A stretch of DNA of 34,980 nucleotides from DAOVVL01 sp965603095 (GCA_965603095.1 CBFDBQ010000021.1:1-34980); one strand, 5' to 3'; positions 7,461 to 16,002 are shown, counted from the first letter of the stretch. The notes: generated by a model not told the origin, from the letters alone. Translations and numbers: made by a program.

Positions 7461-8038
7461 GGCGGCGATGGCAAATGAAAGGCAATGGAAAAACCCACAT
7501 AACCCAAATAAAGAAACGGCGGGTGAAACGCCAGCCCCGGGTCCTGCAAAAGCGGGTTAAGGCCTTTACCGTCGACCGGTGGCGGAAAAATACGTTCAAA
7601 CGGGTTTGAGGTAATAATAATGAAAAGATAAAAACCCAATGCCACCAACGCCTGCATTGAAATAACCCGGGCTTTTAGGGTTGGTGGCAGGTTGCGACCA
7701 AACATGGCAACCCCGGCACCATAAATGGCAAGGATATAAACCCACAACAGCATGGAGCCTTCGTGGTTTCCCCATACGCCAGAAACCTTGTAAAGCATCG
7801 GCTTGTCAGAATGAGAATTGGCCACAACGTTTAAAACTGAAAAATCAGAAACAACGTAGGAATAGGTAAGTGCGGCAAATGAAACTGAAACCAAAACAAC
7901 CTGAACAATAGCAGAGGGAACGGCAAAGTTCATCCATACACTATCGTTTCTATATGCGCCTACCATTGGCACCACCGCCTGAAAAGTGGCAACCATCAAT
8001 GCAAGTATCAGGGCAAAATGTCCGGCTTCAATTACCAA
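7457..8038 (-). CDS. ccmF: CcmF haem lyase, N-terminal part (ends by frameshift)
   Basis: This 193-codon frame starts MVIEAGHFALILALM, the usual CcmF N-terminus, and contains the haem-lyase landmarks VWGNHEGSMLLW and GLAFHPPFLYLGYVGFSIAF. It then runs into eight codons of non-CcmF sequence and stops at 7457. Relatives continue with SFAIAALIEGR, which is present in the next frame. It lies 26 bases after ccmE. Either ccmF is broken in this strain, a base was lost in sequencing, or ribosomes shift frame. An essential role for cytochrome maturation and otherwise intact neighbours make a sequence error the simplest reading. Confidence 0.9.
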   Translation of the reverse strand: MVIEAGHFALILALMVATFQAVVPMVGAYRNDSVWMNFAVPSAIVQVVLVSVSFAALTYSYVVSDFSVLNVVANSHSDKPMLYKVSGVWGNHEGSMLLWVYILAIYGAGVAMFGRNLPPTLKARVISMQALVALGFYLFIIITSNPFERIFPPPVDGKGLNPLLQDPGLAFHPPFLYLGYVGFSIAFHLPSPP

Positions 8039-8064
8039 TATTTTTATCCTTATTATTTAGCTGG

Positions 8065-8517
8065 TTATTTAGCTGGTGCAGTTTCATCGCCACGCCATTC
8101 GCCGGATTTTTTCAACGCATCGGCTACTTCGGGTGGCATATATTGTTCATCATGTTTGGCCAGAACTTCTGAAGCCTTGAAAACACCGTTTATATATTTA
8201 CCTTCGGTAATAACGCCTTGGCCTTCGCGAAATAGATCAGGCAAAATTCCATCAAAAGTTACATCAACGGAATTACTCAAATCAGTAACCTTGAAGCTGG
8301 TAACGGTTGAACCCGCTTCACGCACCACTGAACCTTCTTCGACCAAACCACCAAGACGCAAGCGTTTACTAGGTTCAGGCTGTTTGGTGACAATATCGGT
8401 TGGGCTATTGAAAAAAACGATACTTTCTTCAAACGCCATTAAAACAAGCCCCACCGCAATACCCAACAGCGCCATGGCGATAATTACAAAAGTAAGTCTT
8501 TTATGTTTGCGTTTCAT
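8065..8517 (-). CDS. ccmE: Periplasmic haem chaperone CcmE
   Basis: This 150-residue protein has an N-terminal membrane anchor (residues about 9-28) and the OB-fold haem chaperone domain. The haem-binding motif is LAKHDEQYMPPE, with covalent haem ligand H122 and axial Y126. FFNSPTDI and RLGGLVEEGSV are the expected early strands of the fold. It accepts haem exported by CcmABCD and delivers it to CcmF. The ATG overlaps the ccmD stop by four bases. Confidence 0.95.
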   Translation of the reverse strand: MKRKHKRLTFVIIAMALLGIAVGLVLMAFEESIVFFNSPTDIVTKQPEPSKRLRLGGLVEEGSVVREAGSTVTSFKVTDLSNSVDVTFDGILPDLFREGQGVITEGKYINGVFKASEVLAKHDEQYMPPEVADALKKSGEWRGDETAPAK

Positions 8518-8693
8518 TTATCGGATTTTCTTTCATCATTTTCTGTCGCTGTTGAAAGCCGATTAAACATATTTTGTATATCTTTCAAACCTTGCAGGCT
8601 GAACCATGCCAACAACGCAAGCACGCCAAAGCTCAAACCATAAGCAGGCCATATAAAAGCGGCATATCCGCCCATTTCTAGAAATTCACCCAA
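8514..8693 (-). CDS. ccmD: Haem exporter accessory protein CcmD
   Basis: This small gene encodes 59 residues, beginning MGEFLEMGGYAAFIWPAYGL, the standard alphaproteobacterial CcmD pattern. One membrane helix (about residues 11-33) is followed by a charged cytoplasmic tail. CcmD holds haem-loaded CcmE on the CcmABC complex so that it can be released. The TTG at 8693 is chosen as the start because GGAG lies seven bases upstream and relatives have five or six residues before the MGGYA motif; the ATG at 8675 would remove them. It overlaps ccmE by ATGA and begins 30 bases after ccmC. Confidence 0.88.
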   Translation of the reverse strand: MGEFLEMGGYAAFIWPAYGLSFGVLALLAWFSLQGLKDIQNMFNRLSTATENDERKSDK

Positions 8694-8723
8694 AAGCCTT
8701 CTCCGTTTTTATTCTATTAGCGC

Positions 8724-9455
8724 CTATCCACCATGAACCTGTTTCAAGCGAAGGATGCGAACCTTGTTTGCGACAAGTTCCGAACGCATCCGCACCAGCA
8801 ATATCCATACATAGTAAGCCTTGAACGCAATTGCCATAATAAGAAGCGGCCACAACATAGATGGATGGATGGAAGATCCGCCCATTTTTACAACGCTGGC
8901 CGGCTGATGCAGTGTGTTCCACCAATCAACCGAAAATTTAATTATAGGAACATTTACAAAACCAACCAATGCCAAAATAGCAGAGGCCTTGGCCGCGCGA
9001 ACGCGGTCATCAAATGCCCCTTGTAATGCCATATAACCAATATAAAGAAACAACAAAACCAAAACCGATGTCAGCCGCGCATCCCAGACCCACCATGTTC
9101 CCCACATGGGTTTACCCCAAAGCGAGCCTGTGGCCAGCGCCAAAAAGGTAAATGCCGCCCCAATGGGTGCGGTGGAGCGTGCCGATACATCGGCCAATGG
9201 GTGTTTCCAAATAAGCGATACCGCAGATGCCACCGCCATTACGGTGTAGCAAAACATTGCCATCCAGGCGGCTGGAACATGCACGTACATTATGCGTGCA
9301 CTTTCGCCCTGCTGGTAATCAGCCGGAGCGGTAAAAAATGCCATGTAAAGCCCGACTGTGGTGCTAATTATAAACACAGCCAAAGCCCAGGGCTGAATAA
9401 TCCCTGCAAGTTTTAAAAATCGGGTTGGGTTCGCAAAACGGTGGAGGTCGGCCAA
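8724..9455 (-). CDS. ccmC: Haem-handling membrane protein CcmC
   Basis: This 243-residue protein has six predicted membrane helices. The WWD signature WGTWWVWDARLTS (118-130) and the periplasmic His in YVHVPAAW (H59) are the haem-binding features of CcmC, which loads haem onto CcmE. The start is TTG at 9455, supported by AAGGA six bases upstream. A gap of 167 bases separates it from ccmB, so an extra promoter there is possible; I see no clear hexamers. It is followed by ccmD. Confidence 0.94.
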   Translation of the reverse strand: MADLHRFANPTRFLKLAGIIQPWALAVFIISTTVGLYMAFFTAPADYQQGESARIMYVHVPAAWMAMFCYTVMAVASAVSLIWKHPLADVSARSTAPIGAAFTFLALATGSLWGKPMWGTWWVWDARLTSVLVLLFLYIGYMALQGAFDDRVRAAKASAILALVGFVNVPIIKFSVDWWNTLHQPASVVKMGGSSIHPSMLWPLLIMAIAFKAYYVWILLVRMRSELVANKVRILRLKQVHGG

Positions 9456-9622
9456 TGGTCTTCCTTACAAATTGTTTTTGTCTGAAGGCAGGGTTTTACC
9501 CGTTTTTCTATAGACTGCCTACACTTTAGATGAACCTTAGGTGTTAAATAATCATGGAGATAGTCATGGTTAGTCGTGGCCAAAATGAGGCAACGCCATA
9601 AATATTGTGTTTTATTTCTGTA

Positions 9623-10288
9623 TTATTCTAGGGCCTGCCTAAGCCCTGCCGCGCCCGCCCATGGCGTCAACGCCAGCGAGCCAATGAAAAAACCGCCTAA
9701 AATAAGGAGTTGTGCCTTAAATTCATACCCGCCTATGGCTCCATCCACGGCCGAAACCCCAAATATCAGCACCGGAATATAAAGCGGCAACACCAGCAGC
9801 GAAAGCAGAACACCGCCCCGGCGCGAACCAAGTATCAATGCCGCCCCCACCGCACCGATAAGGCTAAGCGACGGAGTGCCTAACAAAAGGGCGATGATAA
9901 GTATGACAAAACCCTCAGGCTCCATCTGCATCAGTACTGCCAATACCGGGGCCGCAACAATTAATGGTAATCCGGTAGTTATCCAGTGGGCTGTAACCTT
10001 GGCCAGTACCGTTACCTCTAATGGCAGACTTGATAGGGCTAATAATTCAAGCGAGCCATCTTCGTAATCTGTTTGAAAAAGCCGTTCTAGCGAAAGCATT
10101 GCCGATAGTAATGCGGCCACCCAAATAACACCCGATGATATGCGCGCCAATGTTCCCGGTTCAGGCCCAACGCCCAATGGAAACAAAACAACCGCAATAA
10201 CAAAAAACACCACAACCAAAAGTGAATCCATACCTTGGCGAAAGGCAAGGCTAAGGTCGCGACGAACAAGGAATACAAACTGTTTCAT
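9623..10288 (-). CDS. ccmB: Haem exporter membrane subunit CcmB
   Basis: This 221-residue integral membrane protein has six hydrophobic segments. It opens MKQFVFLVRRDLSLAFRQG and contains FQTDYEDGSLELL, both typical of CcmB. It pairs with the ATPase CcmA and, with CcmC and CcmD, forms the complex that uses ATP to release holo-CcmE. Its ATG directly follows the ccmA stop codon. Confidence 0.94.
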   Translation of the reverse strand: MKQFVFLVRRDLSLAFRQGMDSLLVVVFFVIAVVLFPLGVGPEPGTLARISSGVIWVAALLSAMLSLERLFQTDYEDGSLELLALSSLPLEVTVLAKVTAHWITTGLPLIVAAPVLAVLMQMEPEGFVILIIALLLGTPSLSLIGAVGAALILGSRRGGVLLSLLVLPLYIPVLIFGVSAVDGAIGGYEFKAQLLILGGFFIGSLALTPWAGAAGLRQALE

Positions 10289-10951
10289 TTATGCCGCCCC
10301 CTGCTTAATTTTTCCGAGCGCATAATCCGAAATATCCAAAATGGTTGCCTCTTCAATGTTTATGTCAGCATGGGTTGAAAGCACAACAATACCGCCGCCT
10401 TCGCGGTGCTGTTTTATGGCCTTATCCAGCAAAGAAATTGACGCGCGGTCTAATGCAGTAGTTGGCTCATCTAACAACCACAATGGTGCAGGTGCGGCAA
10501 TAATGCGTGCAAGGTTAACCCGGCGTTTTTGTCCGGCAGAAAGAAACCGTCCGGGAACATCGGCAAGATGTTTGGCATCAAATACATCAAGGGCGGTTAA
10601 AATATTTTTATCGTCTATTTCAGCACCGCGCACGCCCGCCCAAAAACGAACATTTTCAAGTACGCTTAAAACCGGTTTAACCGCATCGTGGTGGCCAACA
10701 TAATGAAGATTTGATGCGTGCTCATCAAAATCATCCAGCGCATTTTCGCCGTTCCATTCCATTTTACCCGATGCAGGTTTTAACAAACCCGCCATCATAC
10801 GAAGAAGCGAAGATTTGCCCGCGCCATTGGGGCCGATTAGCACCAACGCACCGCCCGGACTTACGGAAAAATCTAGGCCAGTAAAAACCAGCCTTTCGCC
10901 ACGGATACAGATAAGATCGTTTCCTTGAAACACGCCTATTCCTTTAATCAC
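10289..10951 (-). CDS. ccmA: Haem exporter ATP-binding subunit CcmA
   Basis: This 220-residue ABC ATPase has Walker A GPNGAGKSSLLR, signature LSAGQKRR, Walker B PLWLLDEP with the catalytic Glu, and the switch His in VVLSTHAD. It powers release of haem-loaded CcmE from CcmC. The first gene of the ccm operon, it abuts ccmB. The GTG at 10951 is the longest start, but a second GTG at 10933 has AAAGGA six bases upstream and may be the true one. The region between it and the hairpin at 11004-11033 is only about 50 bases, so any dedicated ccm promoter must lie there or the operon is reached by readthrough. Confidence 0.94.
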   Translation of the reverse strand: MIKGIGVFQGNDLICIRGERLVFTGLDFSVSPGGALVLIGPNGAGKSSLLRMMAGLLKPASGKMEWNGENALDDFDEHASNLHYVGHHDAVKPVLSVLENVRFWAGVRGAEIDDKNILTALDVFDAKHLADVPGRFLSAGQKRRVNLARIIAAPAPLWLLDEPTTALDRASISLLDKAIKQHREGGGIVVLSTHADINIEEATILDISDYALGKIKQGAA

Positions 10952-10998
10952 TTGAGCATCACCTGAGCATCGGGGCGGACATTAAAGTATTTTCGCTT

Positions 10999-11150
10999 AA
11001 AAAAAAGACCGGGTTTCAAGAAACCCGGTCTTTAAGGTAGTCAGCATTGCGAAAATCGTTTCACAATTTTAAGTCATAGTTCTAAAGGGTGCCTTTTATG
11101 ATGGCTAGCGGGTAGAGAGAGGGAGGGGGGGGAGCCTCATAAAACCCGCT
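10999..11150 (-). ncRNA. Candidate structured small RNA with C-rich loop
   Basis: Three hairpins follow one another on the minus strand. AGCGGGT/ACCCGCT (outer limits 11150 and 11107) closes a large loop containing C8 and CCCTCTCTCT. A nine-pair stem at 11046-11067 has one mismatch. A 14-bp terminator hairpin at 11004-11033 runs into T8. No open reading frame of note is present. C-rich single-stranded loops that can pair with Shine-Dalgarno sequences are a known feature of several alphaproteobacterial sRNAs. No convincing promoter is visible (TTGACA at 11200-11195 lacks a -10 at proper spacing). A long ccm leader is an alternative, though the terminator would then act as an attenuator before ccmA. 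The rest of 10952-11354 (upstream of aconitase) shows nothing I can name. Confidence 0.45.
11004..11033 (-). terminator. Intrinsic terminator facing leftward, upstream of ccmA
   Basis: A perfect 14-bp inverted repeat (arms 11004-11017 and 11020-11033, core AAAGACCGGGTTTC) is followed on the minus strand by eight T residues. On the plus strand only TTT follows, so leftward termination is favoured. Its core is shared with the terminator at 17263-17291. Confidence 0.8.
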
Positions 11151-11354
11151 ATTTCCTTTGATTGTTATTAAAGCCCCGGAATGTGACTAGATTGTGTCAA
11201 TAAGGGGGTAAAATGGTGGTTTGTTGCCATATATATTCTATGAAAAAAACCACATTTATGGACTCGTGAGCCAGAAAAGTCCTATATATCACATGAAAAT
11301 AACGCTCTTTGAGTAAATGCACACAATCAAACCCCAAAAGGAACCCTGCCCCTA

Positions 11355-14036
11355 ATGTCCAAAGAAACAGGAAAAACTATAGATTCCCGCCGCACCCTTG
11401 AAGTTGGTGGAAAATCCTATGATTATTATTCCATCCCAGTTGCGGGCGAAAACGGCCTTGGGGATGTTTCTAGGCTTCCTTTTTCCACCAAGGTATTGCT
11501 GGAAAACCTTCTGCGTTTTGAGGATGGGCGCACGGTCAGCGCCGATGATGTAAAAGCAGCTGCCAGCGGCGTCGCGGGCCGTGAAATTGCCTATCGCCCG
11601 GCCCGAGTATTAATGCAAGATTTCACCGGCGTGCCAGCTGTGGTTGACCTTGCCGCCATGCGCGATGCCATGGTTGCGGTTGGTGGTGATCCTAAAAAAA
11701 TAAACCCACTTTCCCCAGTTGATTTGGTTATCGACCATTCGGTGATGATTGATTTTTCCGGCACCAGTGATTCGCTTGAAAAAAATGAGGCGATGGAATT
11801 TACCCGCAACCGCGAACGTTATGAATTTTTGCGCTGGGGCCAAGACGCGTTTGATAATTTCCGCGTTGTGCCGCCGGGAACGGGAATTTGTCATCAGGTA
11901 AATGTTGAAAACTTGGCGCAGGTTGTGTGGACCGGTGATGGCGGAGATGGCAACCAGGTTGCATTCCCTGATACATTGGTAGGTACCGATAGCCATACCA
12001 CAATGGTAAACGGTCTTGCGGTGCTCGGTTGGGGCGTTGGCGGCATTGAAGCCGAAGCCGCAATGCTGGGCCAGCCCATTTCCATGTTAATACCCGAAGT
12101 AATTGGTTTTAAATTAAATGGCTCTTTAAAAGAGGGCACCACCGCAACCGATTTGGTATTACGAATTGTTGAAGTTTTGCGCGAAAGAGGCGTGGTTGGA
12201 AAATTTGTTGAATTTTTTGGCGACGCTCTTGACCATCTTTCCCTACCCGACCGCGCAACCATTGCCAACATGGCGCCTGAATACGGTGCCACCTGCGGCA
12301 TTTTCCCCATTGATAGCGAAACAATTAATTACCTTAATTTCACCGCACGCGACCCTGAACAGGTAGCCTTGGTTGAAGCATACGCCAAGGCCCAGGGCAT
12401 GTGGCGCGATGCATCAACCCCTGAGCCGATATTTAGCGACACCTTAGAGCTTGATATTTCAACAGTCGAGCCAGCATTGGCTGGGCCAAAACGCCCACAG
12501 GACCGCATTGCATTGTCCGATGGCGCAATTGCTTTTAAATCTGCATTAAAAGATTTGGCTGGTGTTTCTACGGTGCGCGAGGCGGATGTGGAAGGCCAAG
12601 ATTACAAACTGCGTGATGGTGATGTGGTTATTGCCGCCATTACCAGTTGTACCAATACTTCCAACCCATCGGTGTTGGTGGCGGCTGGATTGCTAGCCAA
12701 AAAAGCCAATGAAAAAGGGCTTAAACCAAAGCCGTGGGTAAAAACTTCGCTGGCACCCGGCAGCCAAGTTGTTGCTGATTATCTAGAGGCCGCCGGCCTA
12801 CAAACTCATCTTGATGCCCTTGGTTTTAATATAGCAGGTTTTGGTTGCACTACTTGCATTGGTAACTCTGGCCCGCTGGCAAATGAAATATCAAACGCGG
12901 TTAAAGAAGGTGACTTGGTCGCCACATCGGTTCTTTCCGGTAACCGTAATTTTGAAGGCCGCATTAATCCCGACGTAAAAGCAAACTATTTGGCCAGCCC
13001 GCCATTGGTTGTGGCATACGCATTGGCCGGAAGCATGACACGTGATTTATTTAATGATCCATTGGGCAAAGATAGCGACGGCAACCCAGTTTATATGAAA
13101 GACATCTGGCCCACCAACCAAGAAGTCGCAGATGCTATCAAGTCGTCATTAACCCGCGAAATGTATGCCGAGCGTTACAAGGATGTTTTTAAAGGCCCCA
13201 AAGCATGGCAAGAAATCCCTGCCAGTGGTGGCATGACGTTTGACTGGAACGAAGGCTCAACCTATGTTCGCAATCCACCGTTTTTTGAAAACCTTACGCC
13301 TGAGCCCGATGACATTCACGATATTAAAGATGCCAAGCTATTGGCCATATTGGGCGATAGTGTAACCACCGATCATATATCACCGGCTGGCTCCATCAAA
13401 GACGACGGCCCAGCGGGTGAATATTTAAAAACCTATCAAGTCAGGCCAGAAGATTTTAATTCGTTCGGCTCGCGTCGTGGCAACCACGAAGTAATGATGC
13501 GCGGAACATTTGCCAACATTCGCATCAAGAATGAAATGGCACCGGGAACCGAGGGCGGAGTCACGCTTTTTGATGGCAAGGAAGCATTCATTTATGACGC
13601 CGCCATGAAACACCGTGACGCAGGCACGCCATTGGTTGTGGTTGCGGGCAAAGAATATGGCACCGGTTCAAGCCGTGATTGGGCGGCCAAGGGAACCAAG
13701 CTTTTAGGCGTTAAAGCGGTTATTGCCGAAAGCTATGAACGTATTCATCGTTCTAACCTTGTAGGCATGGGTGTGTTGCCGCTTGAATTTAAAGACGGCA
13801 CAACCAGAAATAGCCTTAAGCTTAAAGGCGACGAAATTTTGAGCATTACCGGCATCGAGGGCAACATAACGCCAATGCAAGATGTGACCCTTTCAATTTT
13901 ACGAGGCGATGGAAAAGGCGATGGAAAGCCTGAAAATGTGGTGCTTAAATGCCGCATCGATACATTGGACGAGGTCGAATATTACCGTCATGGTGGTATT
14001 TTATCCTATGTATTGCGCCGACTAGCTGTAGAATAA
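11355..14036 (+). CDS. acnA: Aconitate hydratase A
   Basis: This 893-residue cytosolic enzyme converts citrate to isocitrate in the TCA cycle and matches the AcnA/IRP1 size class. The [4Fe-4S] ligands are in SCTNTSNPS and GFGCTTCIGNSGP. VGTDSHTTMVNGLAVLGWGVGG and the swivel-domain segment YGTGSSRDWAAKG carry substrate-binding residues. The ATG is preceded by AAAAGGA at a long spacing. It is transcribed alone from the 400-base region that also holds the candidate sRNA. A bacterial AcnA without its cluster can act as an RNA-binding protein, which is known for the family but not shown here. Confidence 0.97.
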   Translation: MSKETGKTIDSRRTLEVGGKSYDYYSIPVAGENGLGDVSRLPFSTKVLLENLLRFEDGRTVSADDVKAAASGVAGREIAYRPARVLMQDFTGVPAVVDLAAMRDAMVAVGGDPKKINPLSPVDLVIDHSVMIDFSGTSDSLEKNEAMEFTRNRERYEFLRWGQDAFDNFRVVPPGTGICHQVNVENLAQVVWTGDGGDGNQVAFPDTLVGTDSHTTMVNGLAVLGWGVGGIEAEAAMLGQPISMLIPEVIGFKLNGSLKEGTTATDLVLRIVEVLRERGVVGKFVEFFGDALDHLSLPDRATIANMAPEYGATCGIFPIDSETINYLNFTARDPEQVALVEAYAKAQGMWRDASTPEPIFSDTLELDISTVEPALAGPKRPQDRIALSDGAIAFKSALKDLAGVSTVREADVEGQDYKLRDGDVVIAAITSCTNTSNPSVLVAAGLLAKKANEKGLKPKPWVKTSLAPGSQVVADYLEAAGLQTHLDALGFNIAGFGCTTCIGNSGPLANEISNAVKEGDLVATSVLSGNRNFEGRINPDVKANYLASPPLVVAYALAGSMTRDLFNDPLGKDSDGNPVYMKDIWPTNQEVADAIKSSLTREMYAERYKDVFKGPKAWQEIPASGGMTFDWNEGSTYVRNPPFFENLTPEPDDIHDIKDAKLLAILGDSVTTDHISPAGSIKDDGPAGEYLKTYQVRPEDFNSFGSRRGNHEVMMRGTFANIRIKNEMAPGTEGGVTLFDGKEAFIYDAAMKHRDAGTPLVVVAGKEYGTGSSRDWAAKGTKLLGVKAVIAESYERIHRSNLVGMGVLPLEFKDGTTRNSLKLKGDEILSITGIEGNITPMQDVTLSILRGDGKGDGKPENVVLKCRIDTLDEVEYYRHGGILSYVLRRLAVE

Positions 14037-14119
14037 TTTATCTGTCAGGTAACTGTCAGGCATTTATGCTCATAATTAGGCATTAATTTATTGGGGTAAT
14101 AAGGCCCGCAATAAAGATA

Positions 14120-14803
14120 ATGAGGCCCCAAGGCCCGATGCTTAAATTACGTCATCATTTTTCTTTATTTTTCAGCGCGCGCATTTGCGCCAGCACCATG
14201 GCTATGCTGGCCGCCATGTTATTTCTAGCCCCCATTAGCGCAAGTGCCGCATACCAAGACGCCCTAAAAATGGTGGCCGAAGGAAAATGGGATCAGGCAT
14301 TAAATGAGTTTGAACCATTGGCCGCCATCGGCCATGCCCCCTCACAATTTAGCATCGGATTAATTTATCAGCTGGGTCGCGGGGTTCCCAAAGACCCTGA
14401 AAAAGCCCGCAAGATGTATGTAATGGCGGCAAAACAAGGTTTCTGGCCGGCCTATAACAATCTGGGCAAAATGTTTCTTGATGGCGAAGGGGTACCCAAA
14501 AGCCTAATTACCGCATTTAACCTTTTTGCCAAGGCGGCAGAAAACCATGCCCAAGCCAAAAATAATTTGGCCCGAATGTATGAAAACGGTTGGGGAACCA
14601 AACAGGATGTAGATAAGGCGATTAAGCTTTATGAAGAATCCGGCGATAGCGGCTATGTAGTTAGCCATTTCAGGCTGGGGCAAATGTTTGAAGACGGCAT
14701 AAACGTGGAAAAAGATAAAGAAGCCGCTATCAAGTGGTATACCAAGGCATCCGAAAAAAACCACCAAGGGGCCGTTAATAAATTAAAACAGCTTGGCGGT
14801 TGA
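14120..14803 (+). CDS. Secreted Sel1-repeat (TPR-like) protein
   Basis: This 227-residue protein has an N-terminal signal peptide (ending ISASA near residue 45) and four or five Sel1-like repeats: APSQFSIGLIYQLGRGVPKD, NNLGKMFLDGEGVPKS, NNLARMYENGWGTKQD and FRLGQMFEDGINVEKD. Sel1 repeats are helical scaffolds for protein-protein contacts, and the partner cannot be inferred. ATG codons at 14120 and 14138 are both plausible starts; neither has a strong Shine-Dalgarno. It lies 83 bases after acnA and is convergent with the lipoprotein gene at 14828-15016. Confidence 0.85.
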   Translation: MRPQGPMLKLRHHFSLFFSARICASTMAMLAAMLFLAPISASAAYQDALKMVAEGKWDQALNEFEPLAAIGHAPSQFSIGLIYQLGRGVPKDPEKARKMYVMAAKQGFWPAYNNLGKMFLDGEGVPKSLITAFNLFAKAAENHAQAKNNLARMYENGWGTKQDVDKAIKLYEESGDSGYVVSHFRLGQMFEDGINVEKDKEAAIKWYTKASEKNHQGAVNKLKQLGG

Positions 14804-14810
14804 TGTTAAC

Positions 14811-14839
14811 CCTATAAAATACATATCCTATAAAATACA
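14811..14839. repeat. Two-copy direct repeat CCTATAAAATACA
   Basis: CCTATAAAATACA occurs at 14811-14823 and again at 14827-14839, a 16-base period, between the convergent Sel1 and DUF3012 genes. The second copy overlaps the end of the lipoprotein gene. No function is apparent; it may be replication slippage. Confidence 0.6.
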
Positions 14840-15016
14840 ATGTTTTGTAAAATCGCCCGCTTCATTGGCGGTCCAATCGCCTTTGGGTTTTTCTTTTAAT
14901 TGTTCGCACCATTTGTCTGATCCAATTTCTGGTGCACAGGCAGAAACAATAAATGCTACTGCAAAAACCGATGCAAAAATAAATGATGCGCTCTTTGAAT
15001 CCTTGACCAATCTCAT
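14828..15016 (-). CDS. Small DUF3012 lipoprotein
   Basis: This 62-residue precursor has a lipoprotein signal peptide ending at the lipobox VSAC (Cys 27). The short mature part, APEIGSDKWCEQLKEKPKGD followed by WTANEAGDFTKHCIL, has the two conserved Cys and the KEKPKGDWTANEA core that I recognise as DUF3012. The family is found in proteobacterial envelopes and has no established role. The ATG at 15016 precedes the basic segment RLVKDSK. The gene is isolated, convergent with the Sel1 gene and divergent from the HPF-like gene. Confidence 0.82.
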   Translation of the reverse strand: MRLVKDSKSASFIFASVFAVAFIVSACAPEIGSDKWCEQLKEKPKGDWTANEAGDFTKHCIL

Positions 15017-15166
15017 GTGCTAATCCCCAATATAATGATTAAATATAATTGTATTATATCAACGAAGTCTCAGTGTGCAAAATGTTCATGCCCGAATACG
15101 GACTCGCAGAAAAGGTCTAAGAAGGGTATAATTCATAGGTTAAAAACATAAAAAAGGGAGATCACC

Positions 15167-15529
15167 ATGCAGGTTCCCGTCCAGATTAGCTTTCACGGCT
15201 GTGACCACTCCGATGCGCTAAGCCAAGATATATCTGACCATGCAATAAAAATTGAGGAATATTACGGAAGAATAACCAGTTGTCGTGTGGTGGTTGAAGC
15301 ACCGCACAAATCCCACACCAAAGGAAAACTGTTTCACATAAATATTGAAATAAGCATCCCTGGCGTAGGTCAGGCCATACATAATGACCGTGGCCACAAC
15401 CCGGCACACGAAGACGTATATATCGCCGTGCGCGACGCCTTCAAGGCCGTAGAATCGCAAATTAAAACTCTGGTGGGGAAGCGTCGCGACGAAGAACGAC
15501 GCCAAAATGATGAAGAATTGAGTGCATAA
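15167..15529 (+). CDS. HPF/RaiA-family ribosome-associated protein
   Basis: This 120-residue protein has the beta-alpha-beta-beta-beta-alpha order of the ribosome hibernation factor / YfiA fold: QVPVQISFHGCDHSDALSQD, ITSCRVVVEAPHKSHTKGKL, FHINIEISIPG and HEDVYIAVRDAFKAVESQIK. It ends in a charged helix and lacks the C-terminal dimerisation domain of long HPF. Proteins of this type bind the 30S decoding region in slow growth or stress; whether this shorter, diverged form does so is inferred. The start has GGGAG seven bases upstream. The TerB gene follows 29 bases later and may be cotranscribed. Confidence 0.82.
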   Translation: MQVPVQISFHGCDHSDALSQDISDHAIKIEEYYGRITSCRVVVEAPHKSHTKGKLFHINIEISIPGVGQAIHNDRGHNPAHEDVYIAVRDAFKAVESQIKTLVGKRRDEERRQNDEELSA

Positions 15530-15558
15530 AAATAATCTATGCGCTATACCCGTAGGCG

Positions 15559-16002
15559 ATGTTAAACAAAATAAAATCTTTGCTGAGTAGCCCCTCTCCA
15601 ACTGAGGTCAAACCTGCGCGCTCGCTTGAACTTGCCGCCAGCGCGCTGCTGGTTGAGGCCGCCGTTATGGACGGCACCTTTGATGAGGCCGAGCTAAAGG
15701 TAATAACCGCCCTTCTTTGCGAACGATTTTCGCTAAATGCCAGCGAGGCGGCTGAGCTCATAGAAGACGCCAAAAAAGTGGTCGAAGGTTCTATTGAAAT
15801 ATATGGGTTTGCCCGCACCATAAAAGACAGCCTAGATAACGCCGAACGGGTAGAAATCATAGAAATGCTATGGCGAGTGGTGCTGGCTGATGGCCAAGTG
15901 GATGATTATGAATCTAACCTTATTCGCAGGATTTCGGGCCTAATTTATGTTTCAGATCGCGAAAGCGGCGATGCCCGCAAGCGGGTTATGGAAAATATGT
16001 AA
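15559..16002 (+). CDS. TerB-family protein
   Basis: This 147-residue soluble helical protein has the TerB (tellurite-resistance co-chaperone-like) pattern: AASALLVEAAVMDGTFDEAE, with acidic repeats D..FDEAEL and DGQVDDYE that resemble metal-binding loops, and the second half ERVEIIEMLWRVVLADGQVD. Isolated TerB proteins are widespread in alphaproteobacteria, with no clear function and no need for a tellurite operon, which is absent here. It starts at ATG 15559. Confidence 0.85.
   Translation: MLNKIKSLLSSPSPTEVKPARSLELAASALLVEAAVMDGTFDEAELKVITALLCERFSLNASEAAELIEDAKKVVEGSIEIYGFARTIKDSLDNAERVEIIEMLWRVVLADGQVDDYESNLIRRISGLIYVSDRESGDARKRVMENM

Noticed and set aside
8018..8566. 182-codon open frame on the plus strand
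   Set aside because: It lies antisense to ccmE and ccmD, both of which are unambiguous.
14037..14119. Terminator after acnA suggested by CTGTCAGG twice
   Set aside because: The two copies are direct, not inverted, and cannot form a stem.
15559..16002. Tellurite resistance locus
   Set aside because: Only a solitary TerB-domain protein is present; terZ/terD/terC-type partners are absent, so no resistance function is claimed.
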